DNA of 64,000 bases from Mycobacteroides chelonae (GTDB taxonomy: Bacteria; Actinomycetota; Actinomycetes; Mycobacteriales; Mycobacteriaceae), in NCBI GenBank assembly GCA_014204435.1, contig JACHLF010000001.1, positions 824,889-888,888 on the forward strand, in the 5' to 3' direction. This document shows, piece after piece, positions 56,574 to 64,000 of this stretch (its first letter is position 1; each line of letters opens with the position of its first letter). The translations under genes and the position numbers were made by a program. The notes beneath the pieces were generated by a model, which saw only the letters and a program-made list of their open reading frames with translations, was not told the DNA's origin and searched no databases.

Positions 56574-57803
56574 CTAGCTCGCCGTTGCGAGCTTGTCGTG
56601 ACGGCGGTACGTGCGGTCGCCACCCGTCTGCGATATGCCCTGCGCGATGAATTTGCGTCGGGTGAAGTGCCCGATCTCCTCGCTGATGCGCGTCATCCCC
56701 GGCAGGATGTTGCGACGCTCGAAGAACCAGTTCGCTACCGAGGTGCCCACCACCGCGGCCTGCATCGGCCTGTTGTTCGGCAGGCCCAGGCTGTCGGCGT
56801 GTGCCTTTCCGAGGATGAGCCGGCTGTACGAGGACAGGTACACACGCGCCATCCTTACCGGCAACGGGTCATCGGGCATCGCCCCATGGAGTGCTTGGGT
56901 GAGGGCGTAGGAATCGCCATCGGGCAGGAATTCGGTGGCGGCCTCCAGCCAGAACAGTCGCCAGGTGTCTTCCTCGTTGGTGGGGACCAGCTCGGGATGA
57001 ATTCCCATGAGCAGTCCCACATATCTCCAGAAGTGGAACACGGCCTCGCGTTCGGTATCCGAGAAGCTCATGCCCATGGCCTGGCATCCGGCGAGGTTGG
57101 CCAGCGAGAACAACATGAGCGTGCCCGCGAGTTGGATCTGATTGACGGGCGCGTCCCACGCCTCGTAGTCCCAGTCGTCGCGCCGATTCATGGCGCCGCG
57201 AACCAGCGCGTGCATCAAGCGGACTCGCAGAATTCCCTTGAATCCTGCCGAGAATCGGTCCAGTCCGCCGGGGGAGGTGACGTCGACGAGCCACTGTGCG
57301 GTCTCCAGGAGCCTGCGTGGTGCCATCGCCTGGAGATTGAGGTTGCCCGTGCCGACGAGGGGTTTGTCGGCCCGGGACGCGAGGTACCCGCCGGTCAGCG
57401 CGAGGCCGGGCAGTGCCAGGCCCAGGCCCAACAGGCCGGTGCGCATGCTGACCCGGGCGGCCACGCCGAGCTTCTTGTCGTCGAGCCAGTAGGGTCGGTC
57501 GTCGATCTGCTCGAAGAATGCAATCAGTTCCTCGGGCGGGTTCTCGACCGCGTCGATGCCTTCTTCGATGGCGATGTCGAACATGCGCCGCCCTTGACTG
57601 ACGGGGAAGCGGGCGAACATCGCCACGACAGCGTCGGCGAGCGGATCGCCCACGTGCGCGAAGCGTCGGAATGACTCGTGCTGTTCGGCGGTCGCCCGAA
57701 TATCCCGCCCGGGGAGGAAGCGGGTGAACACGTTGAACGGGAACTCGCGAAGTTGCGGCGGGTTAGGCAGCTTCTGCCAGGTCGAAGCCATCTTCGACTC
57801 CAT
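56574..57803 (-). CDS. MpaB/latex-clearing-protein family oxygenase (DUF2236)
   Basis: This 409-residue protein starts at ATG 57803 (MESKMASTWQKLPNPPQ), preceded by GAAAGGA. Family signs are WLVDVTSPGGLDRFSAGFKG and RVRLMHALVRGAM (about 181-213), where the R-V-R-x-x-H pattern holds a possible heme-ligand His, as in latex-clearing protein. Relatives oxidise rubber or unknown substrates. The true substrate here is unknown. It is divergent from a TetR gene over 114 bases containing a perfect inverted repeat. Confidence 0.85.
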   Translation of the reverse strand: MESKMASTWQKLPNPPQLREFPFNVFTRFLPGRDIRATAEQHESFRRFAHVGDPLADAVVAMFARFPVSQGRRMFDIAIEEGIDAVENPPEELIAFFEQIDDRPYWLDDKKLGVAARVSMRTGLLGLGLALPGLALTGGYLASRADKPLVGTGNLNLQAMAPRRLLETAQWLVDVTSPGGLDRFSAGFKGILRVRLMHALVRGAMNRRDDWDYEAWDAPVNQIQLAGTLMLFSLANLAGCQAMGMSFSDTEREAVFHFWRYVGLLMGIHPELVPTNEEDTWRLFWLEAATEFLPDGDSYALTQALHGAMPDDPLPVRMARVYLSSYSRLILGKAHADSLGLPNNRPMQAAVVGTSVANWFFERRNILPGMTRISEEIGHFTRRKFIAQGISQTGGDRTYRRHDKLATAS

Positions 57804-57854
57804 CAAGACGTCCTTTCGTCGTTGAAAGCGGCCATCTGGTGACGCGGCTCATCA

Positions 57855-57876
57855 TCTGGTGAGAATCATCACCAGA
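57855..57876. promoter_or_regulatory. Probable TetR operator between mpaB-like and tetR genes
   Basis: Perfect 8-bp arms TCTGGTGA (57855-57862) and TCACCAGA (57869-57876) have a 6-base spacer. A third copy of TCTGGTGA lies at 57835-57842, nearer the mpaB-like start. The position between divergent genes fits autoregulation by the TetR protein. Confidence 0.7.
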
Positions 57877-57917
57877 AAATGCCGTGGGGTCAAGGGGCAA
57901 AGTGCGACAATCGGCTC

Positions 57918-58577
57918 ATGCCATCCCGGACCTATGGCGGAGCCACATCCGGTGAACGACGCGCGCGACGGCGCGCGGCGCTGCTGGATACCGCGCTGGA
58001 CTTGGTCGCGAGCAATGGCGTCAAGGGCCTCACGGTGCGCGGTGTGTGCGCGGAGGCTCGGCTCAACGATCGGTACTTCTACGAGAGTTTCCGCAGCACC
58101 GACGAATTGGTGCTGGCGATGCTGGACGAACAAATGCTCGCGGGATCGGCCGCCATCATCGAGGCCATCGCCAAGAGTTCGGCATCCACCGACCCGGTGG
58201 TGCGCGCCCGTGCGGCCGTGGGCAGGGGCTTGAGATTCCTCACGGCCGACCCTCGCCGGGGCAGGCTGTTGGTCGAATCGCAGGCCACCGAGGGCTTGGC
58301 TGCGCGCCGACGTGACCTGGTCAAGACCCTGGCGCAGGTGATGGCCGATCAGGGACGCATGCTGCTGCCCGCCGACGATGCGCTGGACCCCGACTTGGAC
58401 CTGGCCACCTTCACGCTGGTTTCCGGGGGACTGGACTTGGTGACCACCTGGTTTCGCGGCGAACTCGACATCACGCACGGCCGGTTGGAGGATTTCCTCG
58501 TCGCGTTGGTCACTCGGGCCAACATTCGCGAGGGCCAACGTGAGGACAGCGAGGAAGCCGCAAAGCCCGGCAACTAG
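57918..58577 (+). CDS. TetR-family transcriptional regulator
   Basis: This is a 219-residue regulator. The ATG at MPSRTYGGATSGERRARRR is chosen because the upstream frame lies in the intergenic operator. The TetR HTH is ALLDTALDLVASNGVKGLTV and VCAEARLNDRYFYESFRSTDEL (about 21-66). A C-terminal ligand domain follows. The divergent MpaB-like oxygenase is the likely main target. The MFS exporter beyond may be part of the same regulon, although its palindrome has a different sequence. It lies just ahead of the FAH gene (10 bases). Confidence 0.9.
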   Translation: MPSRTYGGATSGERRARRRAALLDTALDLVASNGVKGLTVRGVCAEARLNDRYFYESFRSTDELVLAMLDEQMLAGSAAIIEAIAKSSASTDPVVRARAAVGRGLRFLTADPRRGRLLVESQATEGLAARRRDLVKTLAQVMADQGRMLLPADDALDPDLDLATFTLVSGGLDLVTTWFRGELDITHGRLEDFLVALVTRANIREGQREDSEEAAKPGN

Positions 58578-58587
58578 GCTCATGTAA

Positions 58588-59373
58588 ATGCGCCTAGGAC
58601 GTATTGCCAGCCCGGACGGTGTCGCCTTCGTCAGTATCGAAGGAGAAGACGGCAGGGAAGAATCAGCGACCGCTCGTGAGATCGCCGAGCATCCCTTCGG
58701 GACCCCCACCTTCACCGGGCGGCAGTGGCCGCTCGCCGATGTCAGGCTGCTGGCACCGATCCTGGCCAGCAAGGTGGTGGCCATGGGTAAGAACTACGCG
58801 GCCCATGCCGCCGAAATGGGTGGCCCGCCACCGGAGTCGCCGGTGATCTTCATCAAGCCCAACACCTCGATCATCGGACCCGGCCTGCCGATCCAATTGC
58901 CGCTCAGCGCATCCGAGGTGCACCATGAAGGTGAGTTGGCCATCGTGATCGGTCGGCCGTGCAAGGACGTTCCCGCGGCCCGGGCGGCCGAGAACATCCT
59001 GGGCTACACGATCGGCAATGACGTCTCGGCGCGCGATCATCAGCGCACCGATGGTCAGTGGACCCGAGCGAAGGGGCACGACACGTTCTGCCCGCTGGGG
59101 CCGTGGATCGTCACCGACCTGGATCCCTCGGACCTGGCCATCCGCACCGAGGTCAACGGCGAGGTCAGGCAGCTCAGCCGCACCTCGTTGCTGTTGCACG
59201 ATGTGGGGGCGATCGTGGAATGGGTCTCCACGGTCATGACCTTGCTGCCTGGCGACGTGATCCTCACCGGAACGCCCGAGGGCGTCGGGCCCATCGTCGA
59301 CGGCGACACCGTGAGCGTCACCATCGAAGGCATCGGAACTCTGTCCAATCCTGTTGTGCGGAAGGCGAAGTAA
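58588..59373 (+). CDS. Fumarylacetoacetate hydrolase-family protein (Rv2993c-like)
   Basis: This 261-residue protein has [20 protein letters not shown] (about 68-87), the metal site [17 protein letters not shown] (about 112-128) with its Glu ligands, and [20 protein letters not shown] (about 143-162) with the Asp. The FAH fold with this motif covers 2-hydroxyhepta-2,4-diene-1,7-dioate isomerases, acylpyruvases and oxaloacetate decarboxylases. Substrate cannot be chosen. It is immediately 5' of gltX (2 bases), likely cotranscribed. Confidence 0.9.
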   Translation: MRLGRIASPDGVAFVSIEGEDGREESATAREIAEHPFGTPTFTGRQWPLADVRLLAPILASKVVAMGKNYAAHAAEMGGPPPESPVIFIKPNTSIIGPGLPIQLPLSASEVHHEGELAIVIGRPCKDVPAARAAENILGYTIGNDVSARDHQRTDGQWTRAKGHDTFCPLGPWIVTDLDPSDLAIRTEVNGEVRQLSRTSLLLHDVGAIVEWVSTVMTLLPGDVILTGTPEGVGPIVDGDTVSVTIEGIGTLSNPVVRKAK

Positions 59374-59375
59374 GA

Positions 59376-60866
59376 GTGAGTGATACTAAAGTCCGGGTAC
59401 GTTTCTGTCCGTCGCCGACGGGTACCCCGCACGTCGGTCTAATCCGGACCGCGCTGTTCAACTGGGCGTACGCGCGACACTGCGGAGGCGACTTCGTGTT
59501 CCGTATCGAGGACACCGACGCCGGGCGCGATAGTGAAGAGAGCTATCTGGCGATCCTGGACGCCTTGCGGTGGTTGGGCCTGGACTGGGACGAGGGCCCC
59601 GAGGTCGGTGGCCCCTACGCGCCGTATCGGCAGTCGCAGCGTAAGGAACTACACCTCGATGTGGTGCGCAAGCTGCTGGAGGCGGGGGATGCCTATGAGG
59701 CATTCTCCACGCCGGAAGAGGTGGAGGCTCGCCACCTCGCGGCGGGGCGCAATCCCAAACTGGGGTACGACAATTACGATCGCGATCTCACCGATGAGCA
59801 GCGTGCGGCCTTCCGGGCAGAGGGCCGCAACCCCGTCGTGCGGCTACGCATGCCTGATCACGACATCACCTGGAATGACTTGGTGCGCGGGGCGACCACC
59901 TTCGCCGCCGGCGTGGTGCCCGACTTCGCGCTGACCCGCGGCAATGGAGATCCGTTGTACACCTTGGTGAACCCGGTCGACGACGCCCTGATGAAGATCA
60001 CCCACGTGTTGCGTGGTGAGGACCTGCTGCCATCGACCCCCCGACAGATCGCCTTGTATGAGGCGATGATCCGGGTGGGGGTGGCCGATTCGATTCCGAC
60101 GTTCGCGCACCTGCCCTCGGTGCTGGGCGAGGGCACCAAGAAGCTGTCCAAGCGTGATCCGCAGTCCAACCTATTTCTGCACCGCGATCGGGGTTTCATC
60201 CCCGAGGGGCTGCTAAATTACCTTGCACTGCTGGGCTGGTCGATCGCCGACGATCACGACATTTTCAGCCTGCAAGAGATGGTCGCCGCTTTCGACGTCA
60301 CCGATGTCAATTCGAATCCGGCACGGTTCGACCAGAAGAAGGCCGACGCCATCAATGCCGAGCATATCCGGTTGTTGGCCCCGGCGGAGTTCGTGGCACG
60401 GCTGCGGACCTTCTTGTCCGGCCATGGGTACGAGCTGGGACTCGATGAGAGCGCCTTCGCGGTGGCGGCCGACCTGGTGCAGACGCGCATCGTGGTGATG
60501 GGAGATGCCTGGGGTCTGCTGAAGTTCCTCAACGATGATGTGTACGCCATCGACCCCAGCTCGGCACGCAAGGAATTGGGGGAGGCCTCTGTACCTGTCC
60601 TGGACGCCGCGATCGGCGCGCTGGAGTCGCTTGATGCGTGGACCACTCCGGCCATCGAGGATGCGCTCAAGAGCGCGCTCGTCGAGGGGCTCGAACTCAA
60701 ACCCCGGAAGGCATTCGGGCCGCTGCGCGTCGCGGTGACCGGTGCGACGGTGAGCCCTCCGCTGTTCGAATCGATGGAACTACTGGGCTCCGCGCGCACC
60801 CTGCAGCGGCTGCAAAACGCCCGGAACTGGGAAAATGGGGTGGAGGGCCAAACCGATTCGGGTTAA
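59376..60866 (+). CDS. gltX: Glutamyl-tRNA synthetase (probably non-discriminating)
   Basis: This is a 496-residue class I synthetase. The GTG start is supported by [20 protein letters not shown] (HIGH-like site, about 12-21). The KMSKS-like KKLSKRD is at about 255-261. A C-terminal anticodon-binding domain of about 170 residues follows. As gatCAB is present, the enzyme probably charges both tRNA-Glu and tRNA-Gln, as in other mycobacteria. Whether it is truly non-discriminating needs assay. It lies directly upstream of the tRNA-Gln and tRNA-Glu genes. Confidence 0.96.
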   Translation: MSDTKVRVRFCPSPTGTPHVGLIRTALFNWAYARHCGGDFVFRIEDTDAGRDSEESYLAILDALRWLGLDWDEGPEVGGPYAPYRQSQRKELHLDVVRKLLEAGDAYEAFSTPEEVEARHLAAGRNPKLGYDNYDRDLTDEQRAAFRAEGRNPVVRLRMPDHDITWNDLVRGATTFAAGVVPDFALTRGNGDPLYTLVNPVDDALMKITHVLRGEDLLPSTPRQIALYEAMIRVGVADSIPTFAHLPSVLGEGTKKLSKRDPQSNLFLHRDRGFIPEGLLNYLALLGWSIADDHDIFSLQEMVAAFDVTDVNSNPARFDQKKADAINAEHIRLLAPAEFVARLRTFLSGHGYELGLDESAFAVAADLVQTRIVVMGDAWGLLKFLNDDVYAIDPSSARKELGEASVPVLDAAIGALESLDAWTTPAIEDALKSALVEGLELKPRKAFGPLRVAVTGATVSPPLFESMELLGSARTLQRLQNARNWENGVEGQTDSG

Positions 60867-60944
60867 TCGCCCTTGGTTTGGTACTCTGCTCGTCGGCTCC
60901 AAAGTCCGCTGTCGGCACGCTGACCTGCGGTTCTGGGAAGCCAT

Positions 60945-61016
60945 TGGGGTATGGTGTAATTGGCAACACAGCGGTTTCTGGTACCGCCATTCTAGGTTCG
61001 AGTCCTGGTACCCCAG
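60945..61016 (+). tRNA. tRNA-Gln (anticodon CUG)
   Basis: The acceptor stem TGGGGTA pairs with TACCCCA (61009-61015), with discriminator G61016. The anticodon arm GCGGT-TTCTGGT-ACCGC gives anticodon CUG. T-arm GGTTCGAGTCC is present. CCA is not encoded. It lies 79 bases after gltX. Confidence 0.96.
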
Positions 61017-61111
61017 CGCAAATCATTTGCACGGCAAGTGATTTGGTGGATGTGCGCCGGTGAGCTAGACTGTCAAGTCTGCGCGCCACGCGCAGTGCAC
61101 GAAATGTTCTA

Positions 61112-61184
61112 GCCCCCGTCGTCTAGCGGCCTAGGACGCCGCCCTCTCACGGCGGTAGCGTGGGTTCGAATCCCATCGGGGGTA
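61112..61184 (+). tRNA. tRNA-Glu (anticodon CUC)
   Basis: The acceptor stem GCCCCCG pairs with CGGGGGT (last pair G-U), discriminator A. The anticodon arm CCGCC-CTCTCAC-GGCGG has anticodon CUC. T-loop GGTTCGAATCC is standard. CCA is not encoded. It is the likely attachment site for the integrated element that begins just downstream. Confidence 0.97.
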
Positions 61185-61219
61185 CAAGTATCACCGCTGT
61201 TCAAGGCGATTTCAAGGGT

Positions 61220-62340
61220 CTATTTTGGGCTCTCTGGGCACATTTTGGGCACATCTGACTTTTGTCCGTGCCGTGTGTGGAGCTGCTCGGCGATGGCGTC
61301 CAAGTCTGAATCGAACAAGTCGGAATAGACCCTGAGCGTCACTGAAGGATCCTTGTGGCCAAGCATCCTCGCCAACACCAGCACGTTGCCCCTGCTGAAA
61401 TGGTGAGACTCGCACAGGTATGACGCAAAGAGTGCGGGGTCGTTGTGGAGTCGATTCCCGAACGGGCCACCGCGCCAGTGAACCACCCATTTCGATTGGT
61501 CTGGTATCGCCGAATCTCTCCGTCTTGACCGGGGAATACCAAGTCCTCGGTCTGCTTGCCCTTGCATTGCTCGGACAACTTGTTCAGCACGAACTCGGGG
61601 ACGGGAACGCTGCGGGACTCTTTGCCTTTCGTTTCACCGATGACGCATTCAGTGCCAACCCAGACGGCGTTGCGATGAACAGAGATGCGGCGGCGCAGGA
61701 ACTCGATGTCTTTGACCCGCAGCGCGATGAGTTCGCCCCACCGCAGACCGCAAAATGCAAGAACGTAGACGATGGTCTGGTTGTCGGTGGTGTTGCACGC
61801 ATCGGCCAGCGCATCCACGTCCTCGGAGGTCAGGTAGACGTGCTTCTTGCCCCGTTTCCTCGGGAGGTTGTCGATGTGTCTCGCCGGGTTCGACGCCAAG
61901 CGGCGGGCCTTCACAGCGTCGTCCAGGATTCCAGCCAGTATCCCGTGAGCGCGGAGAACATGCGTCGCGGACTTTCCGCGCGACAGCTCGGCAATCCAGG
62001 TCTCGACTTGGAGAGGGTCGATGTCGCTGAGTTTGGTTGCACCCCAACGAGGCTCGACATGCACGCGCCAATCGATGTCCAGGGTGTGTGCCCGGGATGC
62101 GGACACCAAAGCTGTCTTCTTCTCCAACCAGTCGGGGCCGAGTTCGCCGACAGTGATCAGGCCCAGTGACGGTGCCACGTACGCCCCGGTGAGCTTGTCC
62201 ACTTCGACGGTGGCGGCGAATGCCTCGGCGGAGCGCTTGGTGCTGAACCCTCGCTTCTTGGTCTGCTTGCCGTTGGGGGCGCGGTAACGAACCATGTACC
62301 GCCGTCCATCGTTGACGGTGTAGGACTCGATGGTTGCCAT
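61220..62340 (-). pseudogene. Tyrosine integrase, frameshifted
   Basis: This is a phage-type integrase of about 370 residues from ATG 62340 (MATIESYTVNDGRRYMVRYR): an AP2-like arm-binding part, a SAM-like core-binding domain (residues about 60-160) and the catalytic domain with FCGLRWGELIALRV (first Arg) and TPHSLRHTCASL (His-x-x-Arg). At about 61386-61389 the frame shifts: SAGA is followed out of frame by NVLVLARMLGHKDPSVTLRV and YSDLFDSDLDA, which hold the last His and the catalytic Tyr. One missing base in the GGGGC run explains it. As it stands the protein would lack the Tyr nucleophile. The stop is at 61220-61222. Confidence 0.85.
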
Positions 62341-62363
62341 GGTGCCGAGACTATCCGGGGAGG

Positions 62364-62660
62364 TTACGCGGAGTCGCGGGTCTGCACGGTGCCCGCGTCC
62401 AGCCAGGAGTCCAGGTCGGCGTGGGTGTATCTGATGAGCCGCCCGACACGGCGGAACCGTGGCCCCTCTTTGAGGTAGCGCAGGTCTGCGAGCTTCTGCT
62501 CGGTGACCTTGAGGTAGATGGCAGCATCCTCGGGGGTGAGCCACTGGCGAGGAGCTTGAGCGAGCAGTGGACGCAGGTTCTCGGTCACCTGTGCGGCTAT
62601 GGCCTGTACCAGGGCAGTATCGACCACCGCGAGGTGCGAGGTCGATACGTTCCTGGACAT
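62364..62660 (-). CDS. Excisionase-like helix-turn-helix protein
   Basis: This 98-residue protein has an HTH_17/excisionase domain in its second half: WLTPEDAAIYLKVTEQKLAD then FRRVGRLIRYTHADLDSWL (about 40-90). The N-terminal helix (VQAIAAQVTENLRPLLAQAP) may oligomerise. It is 23 bases upstream of the integrase gene on the same strand, the usual Xis-Int order. If the integrase is dead, this gene has lost its partner, unless it also regulates. Confidence 0.8.
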   Translation of the reverse strand: MSRNVSTSHLAVVDTALVQAIAAQVTENLRPLLAQAPRQWLTPEDAAIYLKVTEQKLADLRYLKEGPRFRRVGRLIRYTHADLDSWLDAGTVQTRDSA

Positions 62661-62811
62661 TCATCTAGCGCACCACATTTTTCGATTTTCACCCCTCCAG
62701 ATGACACGTTCTAGAGAAATTGGTCGAAAGAATCTTCTTGAATCCTGTTGGCTCCGAGTCGAACAGGGGGAGTGTTCGGCTCATGGTGACACCGCGCTAC
62801 CTGGTCAACGA

Positions 62812-63147
62812 TCAGCCCCAGAAGATGGGGTCTCCGCTGTGCTCTATGTGGTCGAGCAAGTCGTTTACGTTCGGCGAGGGTGACAGGCGTTTGTATTCGT
62901 GGAACCGCAGATGCCGGTCGCGCCAGTACAAGCTCCACAGTCCGCTGGCGGTGGTGTACCGCAGGCGAGCGATGGGGAACCGCGTCCACGGGGCATCCGA
63001 GTCATCCCATGGTGGACGGACTTCGACGATAGTGATGTGACGGTCTGCGATGTCACACTGCACTTGCAGTTCGTTCCAGAGATGTTCGGGCACCCGCTCG
63101 CGGCACCACCGTCCCACCCGCAGGGCATCCAGTTCAGGTATCGCCAC
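62812..63147 (-). CDS. DUF3024-like protein of the integrated element
   Basis: The GTG at 63147 (VAIPELDALRVGRWC) is chosen over a longer open frame that starts inside an opposite gene. About 111 residues follow: RVPEHLWNELQVQCDIADRH, PWTRFPIARLRYTTASGLWS, LYWRDRHLRFHEYKRL and a C-terminal DLLDHIEHSGDPIFWG. These match my memory of the DUF3024 family, often found in phage-related or accessory regions. Its function is unknown. It is divergent from the small gene at 63238. Confidence 0.7.
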   Translation of the reverse strand: MAIPELDALRVGRWCRERVPEHLWNELQVQCDIADRHITIVEVRPPWDDSDAPWTRFPIARLRYTTASGLWSLYWRDRHLRFHEYKRLSPSPNVNDLLDHIEHSGDPIFWG

Positions 63148-63237
63148 AGAGTGAGTATCCCAGAACCCGCGCCGACCAGCGGGGGACGTGCACCCTTCCC
63201 AATTGTCCTTGTCGCCCAGGCCATCTAGCGTCGAGTC

Positions 63238-63555
63238 ATGCCCGAAACACCAACCGTCCGAACCCATCTGATGGCTCTCGCCGCCCTGTTCGATGAACCG
63301 CAACACCTAGTAGGCCCCGACGCCGGACAGTGCTCGGCAGCCGAGCATCCCGAGGCGTGGATGGAACTGACGGTCGGGTGGTCTCGTGTTCTCGGGGCTG
63401 CCCGCACCCTCCAGTCCCGTCACCTCTCTGACTCACGAGACGACGTGTTGGTCATGTGTGCCGATGCCGCACGGGAGGCGGCGATATCCGAACTCCGTTG
63501 GTGCTGGGCGCGGTTGGTGAATAAGTTCGTGGAGGGGGTGGGGTCGGATGTCTGA
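63238..63555 (+). CDS. Small hypothetical protein of the integrated element
   Basis: This 105-residue ORF starts MPETPTVRTHLMALAALFDE. It is largely helical and acidic, with no recognised domain. Its stop overlaps the next start by eight bases, and a serine recombinase gene follows, so it is probably translated in an operon with them. Function is unknown. Confidence 0.6.
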   Translation: MPETPTVRTHLMALAALFDEPQHLVGPDAGQCSAAEHPEAWMELTVGWSRVLGAARTLQSRHLSDSRDDVLVMCADAAREAAISELRWCWARLVNKFVEGVGSDV

Positions 63556-63742
63556 GACTGAAGCCCCATTGACCCCCGACGAGCGACTGCTCCTGGCGCG
63601 CTTGTATCTCCGTCTCACATCTAAAGAAGTGTTACATCAACGACAACACCCCGAGGGCGGGATGAACACGCAGGTCGGACAGTCTCACATTTCAGTATCA
63701 CATCCTCTGTCTCACAATCAGTCTCGCGGAGGTGCCGAATGA
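63548..63742 (+). CDS. Small hypothetical protein of the integrated element
   Basis: This 64-residue ORF, MSETEAPLTPDERLLLARLY, has a helical N-half and a polar, His/Ser-rich C-half. The stop overlaps the start of the recombinase (ATGA). The size and operon place are typical of phage accessory genes. No family is recognised. Confidence 0.5.
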   Translation: MSETEAPLTPDERLLLARLYLRLTSKEVLHQRQHPEGGMNTQVGQSHISVSHPLSHNQSRGGAE

Positions 63743-64000
63743 GCACGGCGGTGTACCTCCGAGTGAGCACAGGGCATCAGTCCATCGAGCAGCAGCGCGA
63801 CCTTCTGCGGGCGGCGGGGGTTCGGGCTGACCGTGAGTTCGTGGATGTGGCGAGTGGACGTGCTGGCTCCGAGCGCCCTGGATGGGCCGAGTGCCTTGGA
63901 TGGCTCAGAGAGGGTGACACGCTGGTCGTAACAGCGGTAGACGGAATCGGCCGCAGCGTTCGTGAAGTCGCCAGTGCTCTAGCCGATTTGACCGAGCGGG
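63739..64000 (+). CDS. Serine recombinase (resolvase/invertase type), N-terminal part (partial)
   Basis: The first 87 codons are in the window. MSTAVYLRVSTGHQSIEQQR has the catalytic Ser in RVST (Ser10), and the resolvase core strand reads VTAVDGIGRSVREVASALAD. In most family members this stretch reads D-R-L-G-R. Here the first Arg, equivalent to gamma-delta Arg68, is Gly, which is expected to weaken DNA cleavage. It starts within the preceding stop (ATGA). The rest, including the HTH, lies past the window edge. Confidence 0.8.
   Translation, partial: MSTAVYLRVSTGHQSIEQQRDLLRAAGVRADREFVDVASGRAGSERPGWAECLGWLREGDTLVVTAVDGIGRSVREVASALADLTER

Larger units (their letters stand above)
61185..64000. 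mobile_element. Left end of an integrated genetic element at tRNA-Glu
   Basis: From the tRNA-Glu 3' end on, the core gene order stops and small accessory genes begin. These are a tyrosine integrase facing the tRNA, an excisionase-like HTH gene, a DUF3024 gene, two small ORFs and a serine recombinase running off the window. The integrase-beside-tRNA layout marks the attL end of a prophage or integrative element. The right end and att duplication are outside the window. Confidence 0.7.

Noticed and set aside
61380..61395. Programmed frameshifting to make the full integrase
   Set aside because: The site lacks a clear slippery heptamer and a following structure, and a simple one-base loss explains it. 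It is not excluded.

Overview
The window is a GC-rich actinobacterial chromosome segment. Its gene order follows the Mycobacterium tuberculosis stretch Rv3037c to Rv2992c from memory: MGLP cluster, etfBA, iscS-mnmA, ligA, gatCAB, pfkA, lppZ, ilvBNC, serA-leuB and gltX with two tRNAs. Together with GTG starts, ATGA overlaps, DoxX, MMPL and DesA-type genes this makes a mycobacterium near certain. A rapid grower of the Mycobacteroides abscessus-chelonae type is my inference only.

Layout. Positions 1-10.8 kb hold the methylglucose lipopolysaccharide (MGLP) genes: a THUMP-like protein, a beta-propeller lipoprotein, a hexapeptide acyltransferase, and a methyltransferase / GH57 / GT4 operon with a carboxylic acid reductase directly downstream. 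Positions 11-22.9 kb hold electron transfer flavoprotein, two acyltransferases, cysteine desulfurase and tRNA thiolase, a secreted SGNH hydrolase, an acyl-ACP desaturase, a purine-type permease and a MetE-like/BluB pair. Positions 23-27 kb hold a crotonase and a tandem array of four secreted S1-protease paralogues, one of them dead. Positions 27-38 kb hold ligA, an ACT protein, gatC, gatA, pfkA, gatB, lppZ and doxX. Positions 38-45 kb hold an amino-acid permease and an Lrp-controlled aminotransferase / aldehyde dehydrogenase / saccharopine-dehydrogenase-like cluster. Positions 45.6-49.3 kb hold ilvBNC behind a leader-peptide attenuator. Positions 50-61 kb hold MMPL, serA-leuB, MFS, MpaB/TetR, a FAH-family enzyme, gltX, tRNA-Gln and tRNA-Glu. 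From tRNA-Glu to the window end lies the left end of an integrated element with a frameshifted tyrosine integrase, an excisionase-like gene and a serine recombinase cut by the window edge.

How the genes connect. GatCAB, GluRS, tRNA-Gln(CUG) and tRNA-Glu(CUC) together form the indirect route to Gln-tRNA. IscS supplies sulfur to MnmA. IlvBNC and LeuB share branched-chain amino acid synthesis. Several lipid and redox genes (ETF, dienoyl-CoA isomerase-like, desaturase, CAR) sit among them.

The most notable feature is gene decay beside intact core genes. I find eight broken genes: a cupin, a limonene-epoxide-hydrolase tail, an S1 protease, a PMT/ArnT tail, a small hypothetical, a MarR tail, an integrase and an internally deleted HsdR-like ORF. 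I found no CRISPR array, rRNA or convincing new multi-gene defence system. The best candidates for new biology are the protease array, the MetE-like/BluB overlap, the aminotransferase cluster and the TetR/MpaB/MFS palindromes.
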